Shown here: positions 5,617 through 7,211 of the stretch, in pieces | Layout: each line of letters starts with the position of its first letter | How positions within the stretch are numbered: the stretch's first letter is position 1 | From: Sulfurospirillum sp. UBA1314 | Lineage (GTDB): Bacteria > Campylobacterota > Campylobacteria > Campylobacterales > Sulfurospirillaceae | Direction of reading: 5' to 3' | DNA: 7,211 bases | Assembly: GCA_002307095.1 (NCBI GenBank) | Contig: DBTO01000061.1 | Location: forward strand, 1,119-8,329 | Program-made: the position numbers and the translations under genes | Notes under the pieces: model-generated | The model's database searches: none | What the model saw: only the letters and a program-made list of their open reading frames with translations | Told to the model about the DNA's origin: nothing

Positions 5617-7211
5617 ATGGAACAAGCTGACACCAAAAAAATTAAAATCCTCTTTCTCTTTGTGGTCGTTCTCATTGGGTTTATTATCTTTTTGGGAACC
5701 CTTTTTTATTGGGCAACCATCGATCGAAGACTCCCAAAATTAGAACACAGCGAAGTGAATTATGCCCTTCGTGGTAATATCATCAGTTCCGATGGTTTTA
5801 AAATTGCAACGAGTCAAAAACTCTACAAAGCCATTATCGACACACGCAACATTGATCCTAAAAAGTTTGATCTTTTTGTCAAACTCTACTCCCTTTACAG
5901 CGGTGATGACCCAAAAGCTGTAGCCGCAACGCTTAATGCTAACTCTGGTACAACGGTTTTATCGTATAAAATCGACTCCAAAAGTGCTAAATATCTTCAA
6001 GAACTTTCCCGTAAACTCTATAAACTGGGTGTTTTTAAAAGCTATGAAGACCCTAAAACGGGTGTGGCATTTTTGCATGGTCTTAGTGTTATTGAAAGCG
6101 GCGAATACAGGCTTTATCCCTCTGGTGATTCGGTTACACCGATTGTTGGCTATGTGAAAAAATTAGAGCAAAAAAACATCACCAAATCAACAGGCGTTAA
6201 AGGTATTGAGCGCTTTTACGAAGATAAACTCTCCTCGGTGCAAGACTCTCTTATCATTGGTTCTCGTGACATTTCCAATGCGATTATTTTAGATGGCAAT
6301 AGCATCTCTTCACGTCGTTTTGATGGGTATGATGTGCATTTGACTGTTTCGTTGAAGATGCAAAAAATCATTGAAAGTGTCTTGGATAAATATCAAAAAA
6401 GCCTTGATGCCAAAGAGATTATTGCAGGAATTCTGAACAGTGAAACGGGTGAGTTTATCACCTTAGCATCGAGTAATCGCTTCAATCCTGATGGCATTGA
6501 TAAAAAAGATTATGGCGCGCTTAATATTTCAGCGATTGAATATATCTACGAGCCAGGTTCGGTTATGAAAAGCGTCACCTTTGCGCTGTTGCTTAAAGCC
6601 AATAAAATCAATCCGTATGACATCGTCAATGTGTACGGTGGAAGCTATAAGCTTGGAACAAAAGTGATCAAAGATACCCACAAAGCCGATAAATTGAGTG
6701 CGGAAGACATCATCGTCTATTCCAGTAACGTTGGAACAGCTCAGATTGCGCAGAAGCTTGATCCGATCGAGTTTTACCAAGGGCTAAAAGATTTTGGATT
6801 TTCGGTAAGAAGTGGCGTGGACCTTCCGTTTGAAAATCCTGGTGTTATTCCGGCACTAAACCGGTTTAATTCACCGATTTATAAAGCGACAGTTGGCTAT
6901 GGCTATGGTATGAATGCAACTTTTATGCAGGTTATTAAGGCGTATAACGCTTTTAATAACAACGGAAGATTGTTAACACCGACATTGGTTAAAAAGCTGG
7001 TTTCTCCTACGGGGCAAGAGTTATTTCCTGAAAAAAATCCTGAACTACAAGTGGTTCCAGCTTCCGTGGCAAAACGTATGCAGAAGATTTTGATCAAAGT
7101 TGTTCAACAAGGTACGGGTACGGGTGCTAAAATGGAAGGCTTAGAAGTAGGCGGCAAAACAGGAACGGCGCATATCGCAGAAGATGGCGAGTATGTACGC
7201 ATCTACAATGG
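5617..7211 (+). CDS. ftsI: Class B penicillin-binding protein, FtsI/PBP2-like (partial at 3' side)
   Basis: This is a D,D-transpeptidase that cross-links septal peptidoglycan together with FtsW. The 531 complete codons in the window show a short cytoplasmic tail, one membrane anchor (about 11-32) and a periplasmic part that opens with YALRGNIISSDGFKIATS (about 49-66), the usual start of the PBP dimerisation domain. GVKGIERFYEDKL near 194-206 precedes the transpeptidase domain. All three catalytic motifs are present: SVMK with the nucleophile at S315 and lysine K318, SSN at 369-371, and KTG at 514-516. The last part of the domain lies beyond the window. MrdA-type PBP2 is the alternative. The location next to ftsW and the gene order known from Helicobacter favour FtsI. 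The start at 5617 has no clear ribosome site. It lies 13 bases after fliE, so it may depend on flagellar transcription or on a promoter inside fliE. Confidence 0.9.
   Translation, partial: MEQADTKKIKILFLFVVVLIGFIIFLGTLFYWATIDRRLPKLEHSEVNYALRGNIISSDGFKIATSQKLYKAIIDTRNIDPKKFDLFVKLYSLYSGDDPKAVAATLNANSGTTVLSYKIDSKSAKYLQELSRKLYKLGVFKSYEDPKTGVAFLHGLSVIESGEYRLYPSGDSVTPIVGYVKKLEQKNITKSTGVKGIERFYEDKLSSVQDSLIIGSRDISNAIILDGNSISSRRFDGYDVHLTVSLKMQKIIESVLDKYQKSLDAKEIIAGILNSETGEFITLASSNRFNPDGIDKKDYGALNISAIEYIYEPGSVMKSVTFALLLKANKINPYDIVNVYGGSYKLGTKVIKDTHKADKLSAEDIIVYSSNVGTAQIAQKLDPIEFYQGLKDFGFSVRSGVDLPFENPGVIPALNRFNSPIYKATVGYGYGMNATFMQVIKAYNAFNNNGRLLTPTLVKKLVSPTGQELFPEKNPELQVVPASVAKRMQKILIKVVQQGTGTGAKMEGLEVGGKTGTAHIAEDGEYVRIYN

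Noticed and set aside
5936..6157. 73-codon plus-strand open frame within ftsI
   Set aside because: It is an out-of-frame shadow of the PBP gene, which reads through without a break.
6529..7097. Minus-strand open frames opposite ftsI
   Set aside because: They are antisense to the conserved transpeptidase domain, with no promoter or ribosome site visible.

Overview
The window looks like chromosomal DNA from the Campylobacterota (the former Epsilonproteobacteria). It is AT-rich, its genes are tightly packed, and its gene order is ftsW next to, and divergent from, flgB-flgC-fliE followed by ftsI. From memory that arrangement matches Helicobacter pylori and, in part, Campylobacter jejuni. The overall feel is of a free-living relative such as Sulfurospirillum, but the genus is a guess.

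Layout, left to right. (1) Positions 1-509, plus strand: the last 39 codons of a DMT/EamA-type permease overlap, by ATGA, a small exported thioredoxin-fold protein with a CPYC motif. (2) Positions 502-1380, minus strand: a membrane protein with two nucleoside-recognition (Gate) repeats, tail-to-tail with the thioredoxin gene. (3) Positions 1449-1525, plus strand: a complete tRNA-Arg with anticodon GCG, CCA encoded, and a good -10 box upstream. (4) Positions 1590-4239, minus strand: a three-gene operon read ftsW, murG, GNAT acetyltransferase, with overlapping stop and start codons at both junctions. (5) Positions 4240-4361: a divergent regulatory region with a near-consensus sigma-54 promoter sitting in a perfect 9-bp inverted repeat. 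(6) Positions 4362-7211, plus strand: flgB, flgC, fliE and the first 531 codons of ftsI/pbp2, cut off by the window end.

How the genes fit together. FtsW polymerises septal peptidoglycan from lipid II, MurG makes that lipid II, and FtsI cross-links the product, so three consecutive steps of wall synthesis flank the flagellar genes. FlgB, FlgC and FliE form the base of the flagellar rod, which has to cross that wall. The unusual consequence is that ftsI lies directly behind flagellar genes that appear to be sigma-54 driven, while its partner ftsW is divergently transcribed.

I see no mobile element, CRISPR array, phage gene or clearly undescribed system. The most interesting points are the palindromic sigma-54 promoter, the flagellum/division gene linkage, the G34 tRNA-Arg, the overlapping divergent promoters at the tRNA, and the degenerate GNAT enzyme coupled to murG.
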